From contig MU626277.1 of assembly GCA_025603075.1 (NCBI GenBank), forward strand, positions 116,519-180,518: a DNA stretch of 64,000 nt, in the 5' to 3' direction. The notes beneath the pieces are model-generated. The model saw only the letters and a list, made by a program, of their open reading frames with translations, did no database searches and had not been told where the DNA came from. Both the position numbers and the translations under genes were made by a program. This stretch comes from Neoconidiobolus thromboides FSU 785 (lineage: Eukaryota; Entomophthoromycota; Entomophthoromycetes; Entomophthorales; Neoconidiobolaceae). Positions 63,077-64,000 of the stretch are shown piece after piece. How positions within the stretch are numbered: position 1 is the stretch's first letter; every line of letters starts with the position of its first letter.

Positions 63077-63994
63077 ATGAGTAATAGAAAACTCAACTTA
63101 ATTTTACGTAAAGTAGTTCAACAAATAGTATCGATTGAACAATCAGAAGGTGTAGGTGGCAGAGTACGACGTAGCATCGGTACTTCTAGATTAAGAAATC
63201 TTGATCCCTTCTTAATGTTAGATGAATTCCATATACAATATCCAGGAGGCTTCCCCGATCATCCACATCGAGGATTTGAAACTGTCTCCTATATATTCAC
63301 TGGAACTAATCAACATGAAGACTTTATTGGAAATCAAGGTATCATTGGACCAGGTGACTTACAATGGATGACTGCAGGAAAAGGAATAGTTCATGCAGAA
63401 ATGCCATTACCACAAACTAAAGGACCAGTCACTGGTTTACAACTATGGATTAATTTACCAAAAAAAGAAAAAATGTGTGAACCTAGATATCAGGATTTCA
63501 AAGATAATGAAATACCTAGAGTAATACCAGAAGTAGGAGTGGAGATTAAAGTAATTGCTGGTGAGGCTTATGGAACTCAGTCATCTATTAAAACCAGTAA
63601 TTCAGTTTATATGATGGATTTTAAAATGGAAGCAAATAAATCAGCTTATCAAATCTTACCAGCTGGATTTAATAGTGCATTTATTTATACTATTAAAGGC
63701 CAAGTGGAAGTTGCACAAAATGGGAAATTAGTTTTACCTCATACAATAGTAGTATTTGATAAAGAAGGTGGGGATGAAGTTAGTCAAATCTTAATTAATA
63801 GTCATAATGAAAAGGTTCATTTTGTTTTGATTGCTGGTAAACCTATTAATGAACCTATTAAACAATATGGTCCTTTCGTTATGAATGATCAAGAAGATAT
63901 TAATAATGCTTTTTTGGATTACCAGTTTAATAAAAATGGGTTTGAGAAAGCAAAGAACTGGAAATCGATTATTGGAAGAAGAACTTTTATTTAA
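63077..63994 (+). CDS. Pirin-family cupin protein
   Basis: Iron-binding bicupin; human pirin is a nuclear redox-sensitive coregulator and several homologues have quercetinase activity. One exon, 305 residues. The N-terminal cupin has NLDPFLMLDEF, GGFPDHPHRGFETVSYIF (metal ligands His62 and His64) and MTAGKGIVHAEMP (His106 and Glu108), matching human His56, His58, His101 and Glu103. GLQLWINLPKKEKM follows. The C-terminal cupin (FIYTIKGQVEV, FVLIAGKPINEPIKQYGPFV) is intact and the stop lies within the window. Yeast Prn1 is the named fungal relative. Actual substrate unknown. Confidence 0.95.
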   Translation: MSNRKLNLILRKVVQQIVSIEQSEGVGGRVRRSIGTSRLRNLDPFLMLDEFHIQYPGGFPDHPHRGFETVSYIFTGTNQHEDFIGNQGIIGPGDLQWMTAGKGIVHAEMPLPQTKGPVTGLQLWINLPKKEKMCEPRYQDFKDNEIPRVIPEVGVEIKVIAGEAYGTQSSIKTSNSVYMMDFKMEANKSAYQILPAGFNSAFIYTIKGQVEVAQNGKLVLPHTIVVFDKEGGDEVSQILINSHNEKVHFVLIAGKPINEPIKQYGPFVMNDQEDINNAFLDYQFNKNGFEKAKNWKSIIGRRTFI

Positions 63995-64000
63995 GTATAT

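Overview
The window is nuclear DNA from an AT-rich eukaryote, most likely an early-diverging fungus. Evidence: nearly every gene carries 45-55 bp GT-AG introns (GTAAGT-like donors, TAG acceptors), protein families are core eukaryotic, and several are fungal in form (Met1-type siroheme synthase with fused dehydrogenase, Golgi GDPase Gda1, Iml2/TTC39, Yos9-type lectin, mitochondrial carnitine carrier). All three stop codons terminate intact genes, so the standard code applies. A zoopagomycotan/entomophthoralean (Conidiobolus-like) source is my guess from base composition and intron style only; no marker proves it.

Layout. 0.5-6.2 kb: proteasome ATPase RPT3 (+), GDA1 (-), IML2/TTC39 (-). 7.6-12.0 kb: a large unknown protein with about 80 degenerate octapeptide repeats and a C-terminal membrane anchor. 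13.9-19.6 kb: a divergent polo-like kinase (-) and mitochondrial Hsp70 (+) with heat-shock elements upstream. 19.6-23.2 kb: gene-free, mobile-element-rich DNA with several copies of a ~100 bp MITE and a decayed duplicate of the gamma-tubulin complex gene GCP4. 23.2-34 kb: AMP deaminase (-), ER glucosidase I (-, 17 exons), SWC4/DMAP1 (+), intact GCP4 (-). 34-38.6 kb: a second mobile-element region with MITEs, a 42 bp-arm hairpin and a decayed IS630/Tc1-like transposon whose 5' part is an array of about seven helix-turn-helix units. 39.7-64 kb: dense gene region with a secreted/GPI-like protein, WBP2-like, TRM8, a Rieske protein, V-ATPase subunit H, RPS29, YOS9, CRC1 carrier, a CCDC130/Saf4 splicing factor, an A20/AN1 zinc-finger protein, BET1, LTV1, MET1, MED7 and pirin.

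The genes are housekeeping and do not form a pathway cluster, but there are functional themes: ER quality control and early secretion (glucosidase I, Yos9, Bet1, Gda1), microtubule organisation and mitosis (GCP4, polo kinase), protein turnover (Rpt3, A20/AN1) and ribosome/tRNA biogenesis (Ltv1, Rps29, Trm8). The most unusual items are the octapeptide-repeat membrane protein (7.6-12.0 kb), the HTH-array transposon (35.8-38.6 kb) with a MITE nested in it, and the DNA-level duplication of GCP4 with its upstream region. Exon boundaries were worked out by hand from splice signals, reading frame and family conservation; they are predictions.
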